From contig OZ005656.1 of assembly GCA_963930645.1 (NCBI GenBank), forward strand, positions 271,726,993 to 271,790,992: a DNA stretch of 64,000 nucleotides, given 5' to 3'. A program made the position numbers and the translations under genes. The stretch is from Salticus scenicus. Lineage: Eukaryota > Arthropoda > Arachnida > Araneae > Salticidae. Below the pieces are notes generated by a model. It worked only from the letters and a program-made list of their open reading frames with translations. It did no database searches and was not told the DNA's origin. The stretch's first letter is position 1, and each line of letters begins with the position of its first letter. This document shows, in pieces, positions 25,563-36,761 of this stretch.

Positions 25563-25992
25563 AGCGTGACGCAGTCAGTGATGAGCTTAACTATATATGC
25601 TGATGGTTGTTGGTTGAATGGAGGGCTCGATTACTGGCACACCGTTGACCAATATGCAGCGTTTTACGCTGGCAATCACATTTGGATATTTATTATTAGC
25701 TATTTTAATATTTTCGCACAAAGAAAAAAAAAGTCCTAGACATGTTATAAAATTATATACTTTCTTTGAATAGGACCTTTCAAAGACTAGAAATAAGCCA
25801 TTACATGAAAAATTAACATATCAAGTAAGGTTGGACATGTATAACTTTTTTTTCTTTAATGGTGGGCTAACCGTAGCTACCCAACAGAAAAAATAACGAC
25901 GAAGGGGGACCAAAAAATGTGCTGTTGGAGTGACCGACATTATTTCTACTAACCAGGAGCCAACTGCGCGAACCAAGCATTTAATGATACGC

Positions 25993-26357
25993 CAGTGATG
26001 CCAGATGGTCGAAAATTATTTCCTCAAACAGGTCTTCAAATTTCCCTAAATCAGGGGTTTTTTTTTTCGAAAAAATCCCCAACTTGATTTCTACTAAAAA
26101 GGAAAAAAAAAAAAAAAAAAAAAAAACAGATTTAAGCTCAGATTTTTCCTCAAATGAAGGCAATTTTTGAAAAAAATCCCCAAATAGCGATAAAGCTATT
26201 GAAAGTCCCTGATCGTTGCCAACATTGACAGAAAGTTGAAGAACTCCCCAGATTTGTCCTCCAAAATTTTAGAATTCCCGAAAAAGTCCCCAAAATTGTC
26301 TCCATAAGCCTAAAAAATCTCCGAAATGGGGACAAAATCCCCAATCTGGCATCACTG
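25993..26357. mobile_element. hAT-type MITE, copy 1
   Basis: Ends CAGTGATGCCAGAT and complement; flanks TGATACGC (25985-25992) and TAATACGC (26358-26365), an 8-bp duplication with one mismatch. The interior has repeated AATCCCCAA-type words. A second copy in reverse orientation lies at 56201-56598. It encodes nothing; the two minus-strand frames here are chance. Confidence 0.82.
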
Positions 26358-26640
26358 TAATACGCAAACGACTCGTGTTTGAAGGGGAATGTGTAAAATA
26401 ACTGATAAATTTCCAATCACATATTGCAAAATGAATACTAGAATATTGTCGAAAAAATTAAAAAAAGTGGTTCATGCATGATTGAATGTTTTGAAACCTC
26501 AAACACAATTGAACAAAGAGAAACCAAACAAATAGAGAGTGACATCATGAAAAAGAAAATAATCAGGTGTGGGATTACTACTACTTTCTCTTATACTATA
26601 AACATACGTGATTTGAATTTACAATCGAAGATATTTGAAT

Positions 26641-27798
26641 TAGTGGTCTGCACGGGCCGAAATTTTCAGGCCCGGGCCGGCCCGTTGGAAAGGTTGGCTT
26701 ACCCGGCCCGGCCTGGTCCGATTCAGAAATATGTAAAATAAAAAAAACAAAAACAAAAAAAAACATGCCTTTCTATGAAAAAGATTTTTAGAATGTGTTT
26801 TGCAGAGGTTTTATATAGCTAAGCAAAAGAATGTTCTTTAACAAAACTGCTGAATGTTTACAAAATATTTATATGTAAACGGTATTTCATTATTACAGAT
26901 GTACAGAAGGCACAAAGACAGACAGAAAGTCAAATCGAAAATATTAGCATTCTTCAAACAATATAGGAAGATATTTAAAATGGTTAATAGTACTAAAAAT
27001 ACACTTTCAACCACTTCCTGTTATATACCGTAATGTATCCAAATCTTTCATGTCATCCGGTAAACAAAACTTTAATGCTAATCCAAACATATTCAATAGA
27101 AAAAATGTTTTTGCACATGGCTAAAATTGATGCTACTTTCATCAAGTGCTCCGGAGAAAAGAAAAAGAAGCCTTAGAGGAAAAGTTACAGCGGAAGGATT
27201 TTGATAGCCTTCATACCACCTAAACACTACAAACCATAGAAAACAAAGCCTTATATACAGTAACGTATCTAATTTATTTTGTTTGTTACATGCACGCAAA
27301 CTGGTAGTAACATGCATATTATTTTGAATTAGAAACCATCTAATATTACTTTAAATAAAATATATCAATTTCGAGACATGTTCAAAATATTTGGGGAAAA
27401 TCAGATCGCGAAAAGTCAAGCTGATAGACAATTAAATTGTAGTTACAGACACCTTTTAACAAAATAAAATTTTATGTGACATACCAGTGTGTAAAATTAT
27501 GTAAAATAAATGACTGAAAAAGTATTTTATCATTTTCCTTTTTCATTGATTAACGAGAAATTTAGAAAAATATTCGGGCCGGGCCGGGCTCGGGCTTAAA
27601 ATTTCCTCCAGACCCGGCTCGGCCCGAGTACACACAAAAACTATTGATCCCGAGTCCGGCCCGGCCCGAGCCTACAAAAACATTTTAAGCCCGAGCCCGG
27701 CCCGGCCCGGCCCGAGAGCAGATTGAAAAATTCGGCCCGAACCCGGCCCGAGGGCCGGGCCAGGCTCGGGCCGGAAGCCCGGCCCGTGCAGATCTCTA
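26641..27798. mobile_element. hAT-type element with GGCCCG-rich ends, 1.16 kb
   Basis: An exact 8-bp target duplication ATTTGAAT lies at 26633-26640 and 27799-27806. The ends read TAGTGGTCTGCACGGGCC and, inward from the right, TAGAGATCTGCACGGGCC, which fits hAT. Subterminal regions at 26655-26720 and 27575-27785 are dense in GGCCCG/CGGGCC words and can form many small hairpins, in sharp contrast to the AT-rich interior. No transposase domain was recognised, so it is non-autonomous or a remnant. Confidence 0.82.
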
Positions 27799-28299
27799 AT
27801 TTGAATATCGCCAACATACTTATTATCAACATACTAATTTTTTCTTACTATTTTTGATAGAGGAAAATAGTTTAAGATAATGTTTTTTATTTATATGACA
27901 GTGTGAGGGAGATATCGCCCCTCAATCGACTTTTAAATGTATAGCATATTAATATAAATAAAATTGTTATTAAAAAAAAAAAAAAAAAAAAAATTCAAAT
28001 TACAGAGAATGTATACGCCTAGACCACTCTTTGAAACGTATTCGATTTAAGTAGCTCTCTCTGTATAGTATAATAATATGCGTATATTTATTGCATGCTA
28101 AATAATGTATTTAAACTGAGCGCAGAAAAAGAAATCCCTAATATAATAAGAAGAGTAATTCAAAAAGTTTTCGATTGTAGCCTTTAATACATCCGAGTTA
28201 TTTTGTGTGGCACATGTAAGGGAAAGAATAATTACTTTTCTTGTATAATACATGGGTGTTGGTGTTAGTGTTAGATTAAGGCCAATTGATTGCATTAGG

Positions 28300-28500
28300 G
28301 TCCTACGCCTCAGGAAGAGTGTCCCTCATGAAGGTCTTTCTATGGGTTCCTAGCCCGTATTTAGGAAAGTTTTGGAGAAAATCACGAAAAATTCCAAATG
28401 GCTGGGCCGACGAGCGTGACCTGGGATTGAACCCTGCACTTCCTGTTTATCAGCTTCGAGGACAAAACCTCTCGGCCGCTGGTGGGTCGTATAGTTTATG
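28300..28500 (-). repeat. tRNA-derived SINE in duplication copy 1
   Basis: On the minus strand an A-box-like block, CGGCCGAGAGG (complement of about 28471-28481), is followed by a B box, GGGTTCAATCC (complement of about 28424-28435). The tRNA-like head resembles a serine/leucine-type tRNA, but the T-stem pairs at only about three of five positions, so it is not a functional tRNA. Its duplicate is at about 49605-49805. The body shares its layout (TTTTGGAGAAAATCACGAAA) with blocks inside the giant palindrome. Confidence 0.7.
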
Positions 28501-29237
28501 GGAAACCTTCTTTAGTGCATGTAAAAATTTAAGAGTAGCTTATGAGCGGATTGATCAATTACTGACAAACGAACGTTACTGTATCATGCGTTACTATAGA
28601 CAACTAGTTTGTTGTAGGGCGACTAAGGCGCCCGTTGAAAAATGATCGTTTCATTTTATTTATTTCTCACTTTAAATAATTCATTTGCTAGCAAGCCCGT
28701 GCGAAATTGTCTCACTTTGTTTTTCGCTCCGTTACCTTTAAAATTCATATGTATGGCAAATTTATTTTTATTTTTATTTTTATTTTATTTTATTATATCT
28801 TTATATATATATTTCTTTTGTGCGTGTGTATGTCACTGAACTCCTCCTAAACGGCTGGACTGAGTTTAATGAAATTTTTTGTGTGTCTTCAGGTGGATTC
28901 GAGAATGGTTTAGATTTACAAATGAAAGTTGTAACTTAATTAGTTCTTTCTTAATTAATTTTTAACCAACTCTTTCAACAACTTTTCCACCTAGATGGCG
29001 TGAGTTGTCGTAAACACGATGTCAGAATTTATTTAATGTTGAAATGAATAATATTATAGTTTTAAAAAATTAAAGAACACGCTTTTATAGAAATGCGAAC
29101 TAAAAAGCACAAAATATCTATCTTAGTATTAAAATTCAGGGTAAGAGAAAATCGTGTGAGTGACACACTGTAATATTTACATACATTTAAATCTTTAATT
29201 AAAATAACTTAGATTTAACAAAAAACATTTTTAAAAA

Positions 29238-29315
29238 ATTTCCCCTGACGGGGATCGAACGCTGGACCTTTAGGTTCGTAGCGCGGCGTCTTACCTCAAT
29301 ACCACAACGCTCACG
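29238..29315 (-). repeat. tRNA-like segment inside the Helitron
   Basis: On the minus strand, TGGTATTGAGGTAAG (A-box-like) and GCGTTCGATCCCCG (B-box-like) have roughly tRNA spacing. The T-stem does not pair well, so this is a tRNA-derived relic, possibly a SINE head captured by the Helitron. Confidence 0.45.
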
Positions 29316-29424
29316 TAGGGAAAGTGTTTTTTTACAATATAAATTTTTTGTTTGCTCCCAGAGAAGTTACAAACATACATACATACAGGTGAAGCTAATA
29401 AAAGCGTGTTAAAAATGAATTTTT

Positions 29425-29640
29425 AACCGTATCTTACGAAGTGTTTAAAATATTTTTTCAAAATTAATATTTTTAGAATCGTAACCGTATCTTACGAAGT
29501 GTTTAAAATATTTTTTCAAAGTTAATATTTTAGAATCGTAAACACGATGTCAGAATTTATTTAATGTTGAAATGAAAAATGAATTTTTAACCGTAAGTGT
29601 TTAAAATATTTTTTCAACGTTAATATTGTTAAAATGTTAA
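29425..29640. repeat. Short tandem repeat in Helitron 5' region
   Basis: Three copies of a unit containing AAGTGTTTAAAATATTTTTT start at about 29440, 29499 and 29598. Part of the intervening sequence (ACACGATGTCAGAATTTATT) also occurs at about 29017. Confidence 0.65.
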
Positions 29641-29699
29641 AATGGTATATTCTTTTAAAAAATTCGTCAATATCCGACGGAGTTATTTTATGTTAAAAT

Positions 29700-30520
29700 G
29701 AAAAATGAATTTTTAGGCCATTATTATTTGTGCAGATGGAAAATGTATTAAAAGATTTCCGAAAAATTTCACGATCACAAATGTTGACGGATATCCAATA
29801 TATCGTCGAAGAAATCCCGATAATGGCGGACAATCTTATCATCTATGGCGGTCATCTATGTCAACAACATAGATATTGACATTGATAACCGTTGGGTAGT
29901 CCCATATTCGCCTCTGCTGAGCAAAACATTCAATGCTCATATTAATGTTCAGCTCTGCAGTTCAGTGAAGAGCATCAAATACATTTGCAAGTATGTGAAT
30001 AAAGGCAGTGATATGGCTGGATTTCGAGTTGAAAATACCAATGTGAATGCTCCTCCGGTGAATAACAACGATGAAATAACACTTTACCAAATTGGCCTGT
30101 ACGTCAGCTCCAATGAAGCTGTTTGGCGTATCTTTGGTTTCCCAATTCATGAACGGGATCCAGCAGTTCTTCATTTAGCCGTCCATCTTGAAAATGGCCA
30201 GCGCGTATATCTCACGAGCGAGACAGCGATTGATCTTGCTATAATTCCACCAAAAACTACACTCACCGAATTTTTTGAATTGTGTAATCGTGCGGATGCT
30301 TTTGGTGCTTTTGCACGGACATTTACTCTATTCAGAAGTGCCACGCTATTTCACATGGGCTCCAACAAAAAAATGGATGCCCCGCAAGCAAGGCACGCCG
30401 ATTGATGCATGTCCCGGTTTATTCAAATCAAACACCTTGGGACGAGTATTTACAGTCAATCCAAGGCAGACTGAGTGCTTTTATCTTCGACTGTTATTGG
30501 TTAATGTCATCGGCCCTTTG
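29700..30520 (+). pseudogene. Helitron Rep/helicase, N-terminal fragment
   Basis: Translation shows the region that follows the Rep nuclease domain in Helitron transposases. A degenerate stretch at 29730-29850 (with GYPIYRRRNPDNGGQ) leads into the open frame 29845-30405, which contains VVPYSPLLSKTFNAHINV, SIKYICKYVNKGSDMA and AVWRIFGFPIHER. These are family-typical for arthropod Helitrons. The two parts are in different frames, and another frameshift occurs near 30370-30400. The HUH nuclease motif expected upstream is absent. The protein would nick and unwind DNA for rolling-circle transposition; this copy is dead. Confidence 0.8.
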
Positions 30521-30576
30521 TCATTTTAAGATTTACGTAAAGTGAATAGACAACAGTATCCAACGTATAAAGATGC

Positions 30577-30921
30577 ATGCCTTGCACTCGGCTTGCTGGA
30601 AGACGACATATATTGCATCAACATCGTTCACGGTGCAACGATCTAACGATAGTATTCAGTGACGCTATGTACAATGAAGCATTGATTGCTATTGAAGATC
30701 TTTGCATTATCATTGCCAACTTACCACTCAGTCATTTCGGTATGCATTCAACAAATCGAAATACATCTGATTTAATAAGCACTGAATTGAATCGTGAACT
30801 ACAATACAATACTGTAGAAATGGCAGCGATTGTTGCTCGCAATGTCCCACTAATGAATTAAGAACAAAGAACCATTTACGACCGCATCATGCTCGCAGTT
30901 TTGGCAGGACAAGGTGGATTC

Positions 30922-30961
<40 letters not shown>

Positions 30962-32250
30962 GTGCACCAGGTGGAACTGGCAAAACATTCCTTATTTCGC
31001 TAATTCTCACCGAAATACGATAAAATAATGGCATCGCATTGGCTGTTGCATCATATGGCATTGCGGCAACTTTATTGGATGGAGGCAGAACAGCTCATTC
31101 ATTATTTAAACTGCCACTAAATATTCAAAATAACCCAGACGCAGTGTGCAACATAAAAAAACAATTTTCCATGGCCACAGTGCTGAAATAGTGTAAAATT
31201 CTTATCTGGGATGAATGCACTATGGCACACAAACATTCAATTGAGGCGTCGAACAGGACATTGAAAGATATAAAAAAACAACGACAAACTATTTGGCGGC
31301 ACTCTGTTACTCTTTTCAGGTGATTTCAGACAAGCGCTTCCCGTTATTCCGCGTTCAACATACGCTGATGAGATCAACGCGTGCTTAAATTCATCGTCAT
31401 TGTGGCTTAATGTTGAAAAAGTACAACTGAAAGTAAATTTGTGCTTTCAAAAGCTTCAAGATCCATCCGCTGAAACATTCTCAAAACAATTGTTAGATAT
31501 CGGCGATGGAAAAGTTACTACAGATGAAACTGGATGCATAAACTTACCGACCGATTTCTGCACAATCATTGATTCTCAAGATGCTCTTATTGACCAGATA
31601 TTTTCCAATATACAAAGACGATACACAAATCATGAGTGGCTGGCAGAAAGAGCAATTTTAGCAGCAAAAAATGTGGACGTCAACGAATTGAATCTCAAGA
31701 TACAACATTTGTTACCAGGAGACTTGGTGCCATACAAATCTAATGATACAGTTTGCGATGCCACCGAAGCTGTAAATTATCCAACAAAGTTTTTAAACTC
31801 ATTGGATTTACCAGGCATGCCACCGCATATTTTACAACTGAAGGTTGGATCTCCGGTTATTTTGCTTCGTAATTTGAACCCACCACGGTTGTGCAACGGC
31901 ACGCGATTAGTCATAAAAAAATTAATGTAAAATGTTATCGAAGCCATCATTTTAAATGACAAATTCCGAGGTGAAAATATATTACTACTGCGAATCCCTA
32001 TTATACCCACAGATGTGCCAATTCAATTTAAACGCCCTCAATTTCCAATTAGATTGGCATTTGCAATGACTATCAATAAGTCTTAGGGCCAAACGATGTC
32101 TGTCTGTGGCTTAGATTTGAGCACATCATGTTTTTCACACGGACAATTATACGTGGCTCTCGAGTGGGCAAACCATCCAGTTTGTTTGTATTGGCGAAAG
32201 ATGGGATAACAAAAAATATTGTACACTCTGTTGCATTAAGGGATTGATAT
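30577..32250 (+). pseudogene. Helitron PIF1-type helicase remnant
   Basis: The parts of a PIF1-family SF1 helicase are in order: Walker A GAPGGTGKTF (30961-30990), Walker B region WDECTMAHK (about 31207-31233), a GDFRQALPVIPRS motif (about 31319-31358), the C-terminal half (open 31400-31930, LKVGSPVILLRNL) and the last motif FAMTINKS...GQ (about 32060-32095). In-frame stops are seen at 30859, 31021, 31188, 31928 and 32084, and there is at least one frameshift near 31270. A run of 37 T (30924-30960) lies immediately before Walker A, where a few phenylalanine codons would be expected; it looks like an expanded homopolymer. The protein is not functional. Confidence 0.85.
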
Positions 32251-32499
32251 TGTTTTTTAGTAATATTGTTATAAGTAGCGATATGTATATAATTTTAAAG
32301 AATCAATTTTAATAAATTAAAAAAATAAATGATTGGTGTTTTGTTATTTTTATATTATTTCACCGTTCACAGCGCTCCATACAACTTCCACTTATATACC
32401 ACATCCTTACACACTTACAATAAGTTAGTTATTTTTTTCTAGCAAAATATTCTCTAGAAATAATTTATATGACAAAACAACGTTTGTCGGGTCAGCTAG

Positions 32500-32838
32500 T
32501 ATATATATATATATATAGTTACGGGAAAGCATATTTCATTTTATGCTGAAAAAAAAATGGCAACAATTAAAAATTTAAATATATTTTAAAGCTTTTATTT
32601 TCATATTTTAATTAATTAAAAAAAAATTTAATTATACATTCGTTACAAATAATGTACCAAATGAAAGGCGCATTTTTTTCTGAATACGTCGGTTTAAACA
32701 GATTATCGATCGAACAATTACATTTTTTAAAATTAACTAAAGTATGAAAATTAGGAGACTGAGTCCAGGGGAATCTCTTAAGCCTAAAATGTGACAGAAT
32801 CAGTGACGGATGAGGGTAACTATATATGCTGATTGAAA
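32500..32838. mobile_element. 530-bp AT-rich mobile unit, second copy, right part
   Basis: It continues the unit that starts at about 28600 and is split by the Helitron. It matches 11580-11886 and then 25569-25600, and so supplies the unoccupied version of the giant palindrome's target (GTGACAGAATCAGTGACG, about 32791). In copy 2 of the duplication the flanks meet directly (ATAGACAATTGAAATCG, about 49904). Confidence 0.5.
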
Positions 32839-33180
32839 TCGTTAAATAAAAGATTGTGATCTAATACCATAAAACTTTAAAAAAAAAAAAAGGAACAACT
32901 GTTTCAAGTCCAGATAATTAAACACGATCTTTCATCATGCGAAAAAATATATGCACGTAAGCATCAAGAAAGTGACATTGTGCGGTTTGATTTTTTTTTT
33001 TTTTCTTTTTAACTATTGAAATGCAATTTATTGTGTTAGTTTGAAAGTTTTCATTCGACTGATTTCAAGACTTGCAGTTAAGTGTATTTTTTCTCTTTAG
33101 GAGTTTTTAGTGTGTGGAATGTGTGCGACGATTCATTAATATCGAGTGATAGATTTTTAATATTCTGCGGATTTCAGATA

Positions 33181-33628
33181 CACTGAGATAAAAAATATAC
33201 CGCCTTTCTCTAGAATGAATAAGTGGCCATTTGCTAAATCCCTTAACTGGAAATATAGATTTCCGAGCTATGCGCATAAGGCATGCCAATAAACTGAATG
33301 GACGAAATGATCGAGAATTTCTGGTGTACACATTTCTAGATGGTGAAACAATATTCTGAATACTCTAAATATTCTGAATGATTTTCTAGAATTGGATCAT
33401 AAACCAAGATTGTAGTTGCAGAAACCCGCCTCTTGTAGTCTCATTTATTTGCAGAGATTTTTAAATAACTTTGTCCTCGAGAATATCGGCAAACGCTCTA
33501 GAATTCTAATAGGGGCTTCTAGAACTCGCTTTCGAGGGAGACTAGAATTTATAAGGATGACATGGAACTATTTTTTCTAGAGCCACAATTTAGATTCTAG
33601 ATGTCAGTTACAGAAGTTTTTCTCAGTG
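33181..33628. mobile_element. TA-flanked (Tc1/mariner-type) element, 448 bp
   Basis: Ends CACTGAGATAAAA and, inward from the right, CACTGAGAAAAAC; TA on both sides (33179-33180 and 33629-33630). Copy 2 of the duplication has the empty site TTTCAGCTAGTATTC at about 50271. The interior is rich in TCTAGAAT words, which form many small palindromes. It is non-coding; the minus-strand frame at 33107-33331 is a shadow. Confidence 0.8.
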
Positions 33629-33704
33629 TAGTATTCTAGGCCAAAATAATATCCAGGTAAATAAGAAATTTGCATTGATCACAATAAATATCTATCGATC
33701 ATAT

Positions 33705-34055
33705 TATAGGGAAACGGCTACAGACCAGTATAACATTACGACATTTATTAAATAAAGAAAAGGGACATTACAGAAACACTAACATATACATATTTTACGA
33801 GCGGAGAAGACCGTCTGTCTCTCACACAACCGCTCCACTCCACGTCAACTCAATAACTAAACATTGGTTTACATCCAAGCGGGAACGTCTTTCCCTCGAC
33901 AACGATTAAACATCATCTGAATAAAACAGGTGCGCTTCTCGGTGCGTGCGCATACATTGAAAGGATGATACAAATAGCGACGTAGTACTATCGTCATAAC
34001 TACATAGCAGTGACGTCACACAATGGAGATGATAGCCGGGAAATATAATTTCCCA
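33705..34055 (-). repeat. Gypsy 3' LTR
   Basis: About 351 bp, from TATAGGGAAACGGCTACAG to TTTCCCA on the plus strand, so the sense strand begins TGGGAAA and ends near CCCTATA. It is recognisably homologous to 39640-40541 but has a 66-bp stretch (about 33864-33929) absent there, and differs at several other places (GAGAAGACCGTCTGTCTCTC against GAAAGTAGCGGTTGTGTTTC). Such difference is far beyond a recent insertion with initially identical LTRs. Confidence 0.8.
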
Positions 34056-34589
34056 TATCGGCCATCATGACCAAGCAGGCGGCCTCGCCTGAAGGTTATT
34101 AAACAACAACAACAAAAAAAAAATTAAATTATACAAAAACAAAAGAAATAATAATAAAAAAAAATATATACAACACAACACTACATAATAGAATTATAGA
34201 TACAGTAATAATATAGCTGCATTAATAAAAAAAAAAAAAAAATTGTATACATTACCAAATGGAAAATATTGTACATATTACACTCAAAACCTGAATCATA
34301 TGGTCAAAATACTGAAATAAAATAAGATAAGATGTTAATATACATACAGACAAGTAGAAAAAAAAATAGGTAGATAATTTTCACCAAAAAAAAATCAGGT
34401 ATTGAAGAATGTTCATGGGGAAAAAAAAATTGTTCGTGAAAAAAAAAACAGTTCGTTAAAAGGAGAGTTCTTCTTATTCTGGCAAGTTCAAGTTCAACGT
34501 ATGATTTTAAAAAAAAAGTTTAATTGTGCACACGAAAATGTCCAAGGAAGAGTTCTTAAAAAAAAAATAAAAAGTCTTGAAGAACTATG
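34056..34589. other. Gypsy 3' untranslated region
   Basis: Non-coding and A-rich on the plus strand, between the end of pol and the 3' LTR. It has several homopolymer A runs. A clear polypurine tract next to the LTR was not recognised. The plus-strand frame at 34402-34791 is a shadow of pol. Confidence 0.6.
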
Positions 34590-36761
34590 TCAATTAAGTT
34601 TTAAAGCAGCTGGTCGTCTTCGAAGGTTATACTGCCTGCGATTTTCTTCTTGCACTATTCGAATCTGCTTTTTCGCGTCAATACGCTGCTCCTCACGTTG
34701 CCTCTGGAATGTGTTTGTAGATTCGTCGTTGAGAAGCTCCAGGATCTTGATGTCATCTTTATTTTTCATCTTGGTACCGAATAGTAATTGAAATGGTGTC
34801 GTCTTTATGCTTCTTTGAAATGTCGAATTGAGGATTTGTTGGAGAGCAGGCACATGGGAAAACCACTTTTCAGGGTTGTCGGATGACAATTTTGACAATA
34901 CTGCGATGATAGTAGAATTTATATTTTCAACTTGACCATTAGATCGTGGTAAACCTGCTGTAATTGGTATGTGGATAATATTTTGGTCGTGGCAATAGTC
35001 TTTAAATGCAGTGGAAGTGAATGCTGGACCTCGATCTGTAATGATTCTGGCTGGATTTCCGAAAATTGATCGTTGGCATTCTAGTCGGCTGATAACTTCT
35101 GCGGCGTCTGTAGATTTTGTGGGGTACAGCCAGGTAAACTTGGAAAACGCATCCACAACAACCATAATATGTTTGTATTTCTTGGATGTAGTAGCTAGGG
35201 GACCAAAGTGATCAACATGGTATGTGTGCAGGGGTGCATCGTCTTTATCAATTGGGTGGAGGAAACCATCTTGTTTACCTCGTTTTCTATTATAGAGTAT
35301 ACACTTTATGCAATTTTTAATGCAACTTTCGATTTTGTCTTTGAGGTGAGGAATATAAAAATCTTTGTTTATTAGCTCTTGGGTACGGAGTGCTGCAAAA
35401 TGTCCACGCTCGTGCGCTTCTTTAATTATGCTATTCTGCAAGTCGTTAGGGACGACGAGTAAATCAACACCGTTCACTGTTTTATATAGAAGATTATTTT
35501 TTATAGTGTAATTATCATGAGGTGTGGACTGCAGGAGCATTTTTAATGCTTGAACTTCTTCATCCGATTGTTGAGATTTCAAAAGTTGTACGTGAAGGCT
35601 ATCTTGGATGATGAAACATTGTGGAGCTCGACTTAGTGCGTCCACATGTGCCATGCGGGAACCTGTTCGATGCTCAATATTGTAATGGAATTCTTGAAGG
35701 TACAGAGCCCATCGTGCAATACGGGAGTTTATTTCTTTTTTATTAAGTGCCTTGACGAACGCATCACAGTCTGTGATAATTTTGAAGTTTGTTCCTAGAA
35801 GGTAGATTCTAAACATTTTGAGGGCTTCTACCACAGCCAGAACTTCAAGTTCAAAGCTAGTGTATTTTCTTTCGTTGGAAGACGTTTTCTTCGAAAAATA
35901 AAAGACTGGATGGAATTTATTATGAATGATGTTTTTCTGCAACAGGACTGCCCCCAAGCCATCTATAGACGCGTCTGTATGTACCTCAATAGGGGAATTT
36001 TGATTAAAAATATTGAGAACTGGTTCTTGGGAAAGTAAATATTTTAATTTTTGAAATGCGGCTCTTTGTTCATTTTGAAATTGAAAAGGGGTGTCCTTTC
36101 GCAGAAGATCACTTAAGGGTTTTGCAATGGTAGAAAAATGAGGGATAAATTTCCTAAAATATCCTGTAAGGCCAAGAAATCTACATACGTCTTTAACATT
36201 TTTAAGGTCTGGGTAATTTAAAACAGCTTTAGTTTTGGAAGGGGATGGCAAAAGTTTACCATTTTCCATTATGTGACCGAGGAAATCTATTTTTGTATGT
36301 AAAAATTGGCATTTGTTAAAATTTATGTCGAGTCCGTACTCGCTTGCTGTTTGAAAAACAGTTTTTAGACGTTCTACGGCCTCAAGTTCGTTACTCGCGG
36401 GAATTACAAGGTCATCCATGTAAGGGAGTACTATGCCGGCAGCAATCAGGTCTCTAAAAACAGCGTTTATATATCTCATGAACACTGAAGGGCAGGAGCT
36501 AAGTCCAAAAGGCATGTAGCGAAATTGGAATTGACCGTTATGGGTTACAAAACTAGTGAAAGAGCGGCTCTGTTTGTTTACGGGTACATGAAAAAATCCA
36601 TTACGTAGGTCTATCGTACTAAAAATTTTTGCATGTTGAAGTCGATCTAAAATATCATCAATTAGGGGGAGGGGGTAGTGATCTTTAACAAACTTACGAT
36701 TGAGCTTCCTGTAATCGATGCAAATTCTGTGTTTACCATCTTTTTTTCGAACGACTACCAC
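34590..36761 (-). pseudogene. pol: Gypsy pol: reverse transcriptase, RNase H, integrase
   Basis: A 723-residue open stretch. The reverse transcriptase has KHRICIDYRKLN, the first catalytic Asp (STIDLRNGF, residue 51) and the YMDD box (114-117). RNase H follows with HTDAS (Asp 263), TSFELE, IITDCDAF (Asp 331) and VDALSR (Asp 374). The integrase has the zinc-binding H450/H454...C484/C487 and the catalytic triad Asp 517, Asp 576, Glu 612 (35 residues between the last two). The order RT-RNase H-integrase is Ty3/gypsy. All catalytic residues appear intact, but the frame is separated from gag-protease by a single TAA at 36762. It normally copies element RNA into DNA and integrates it. Confidence 0.9.

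Larger units (their letters stand above)
25602..28105. other. Copy-1-specific block holding several insertions
   Basis: Copy 2 of the duplication runs directly from CATCGTTGACCCAT to ATTTAAACTGAG (about 49375-49400), while here about 2.45 kb separates the same words. Two hAT-type insertions occupy part of it (25993-26357 and 26641-27798). The rest is AT-rich sequence with a poly-A run at about 27973-27992. Confidence 0.5.
28798..32499 (+). mobile_element. Helitron, 3.7 kb, degenerate
   Basis: The left end is TC after A (28797/28798) and the right end is CTAG before T (32496-32499/32500): the A^T insertion and 5'-TC...CTRR-3' ends of Helitrons, which make no target duplication. The phrase GTCACTGAACTCCTCCTAAA just inside the left end is typical of arthropod Helitrons in my recollection. 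Host sequence on both sides rejoins as in the related unit at 11400-11640, confirming the boundaries. The element holds a decayed helicase gene (29700-32250). The HUH Rep nuclease region expected upstream is not readable, so the copy cannot have moved on its own. A tRNA-like segment (about 29238-29315, minus) and short tandem repeats lie in its 5' part. Confidence 0.85.
5140..33704. repeat. Segmental duplication, copy 1
   Basis: This segment is repeated in the same orientation at 40543-50351. Matching blocks run in the same order: for example AATAATGAGAATAAATTCAA (5140 and 40543), GGCAGGAGAGCTCCCTGTTG (about 10410 and 47570) and ATCTATCGATCATAT (end at 33704 and 50351). Copy 1 is about 18.8 kb longer, because insertions interrupt it at 6726, about 7184, 8445, about 11345 (holding the giant palindrome), about 25650, 28798 and 33181. 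Most of these have target duplications or a related empty site, which shows that they were insertions and not deletions from copy 2. Confidence 0.8.

Noticed and set aside
28418..28488. Functional tRNA gene on the minus strand (and at 49718-49788, 630-703)
   Set aside because: A and B boxes are present, but the T-stem and acceptor pairing fail; these are SINE heads.
28286..28645. 119-residue plus-strand frame
   Set aside because: It is antisense to the SINE and is explained by it.
34402..34791. 129-residue plus-strand frame
   Set aside because: It overlaps the gypsy integrase end on the opposite strand and has no domain.
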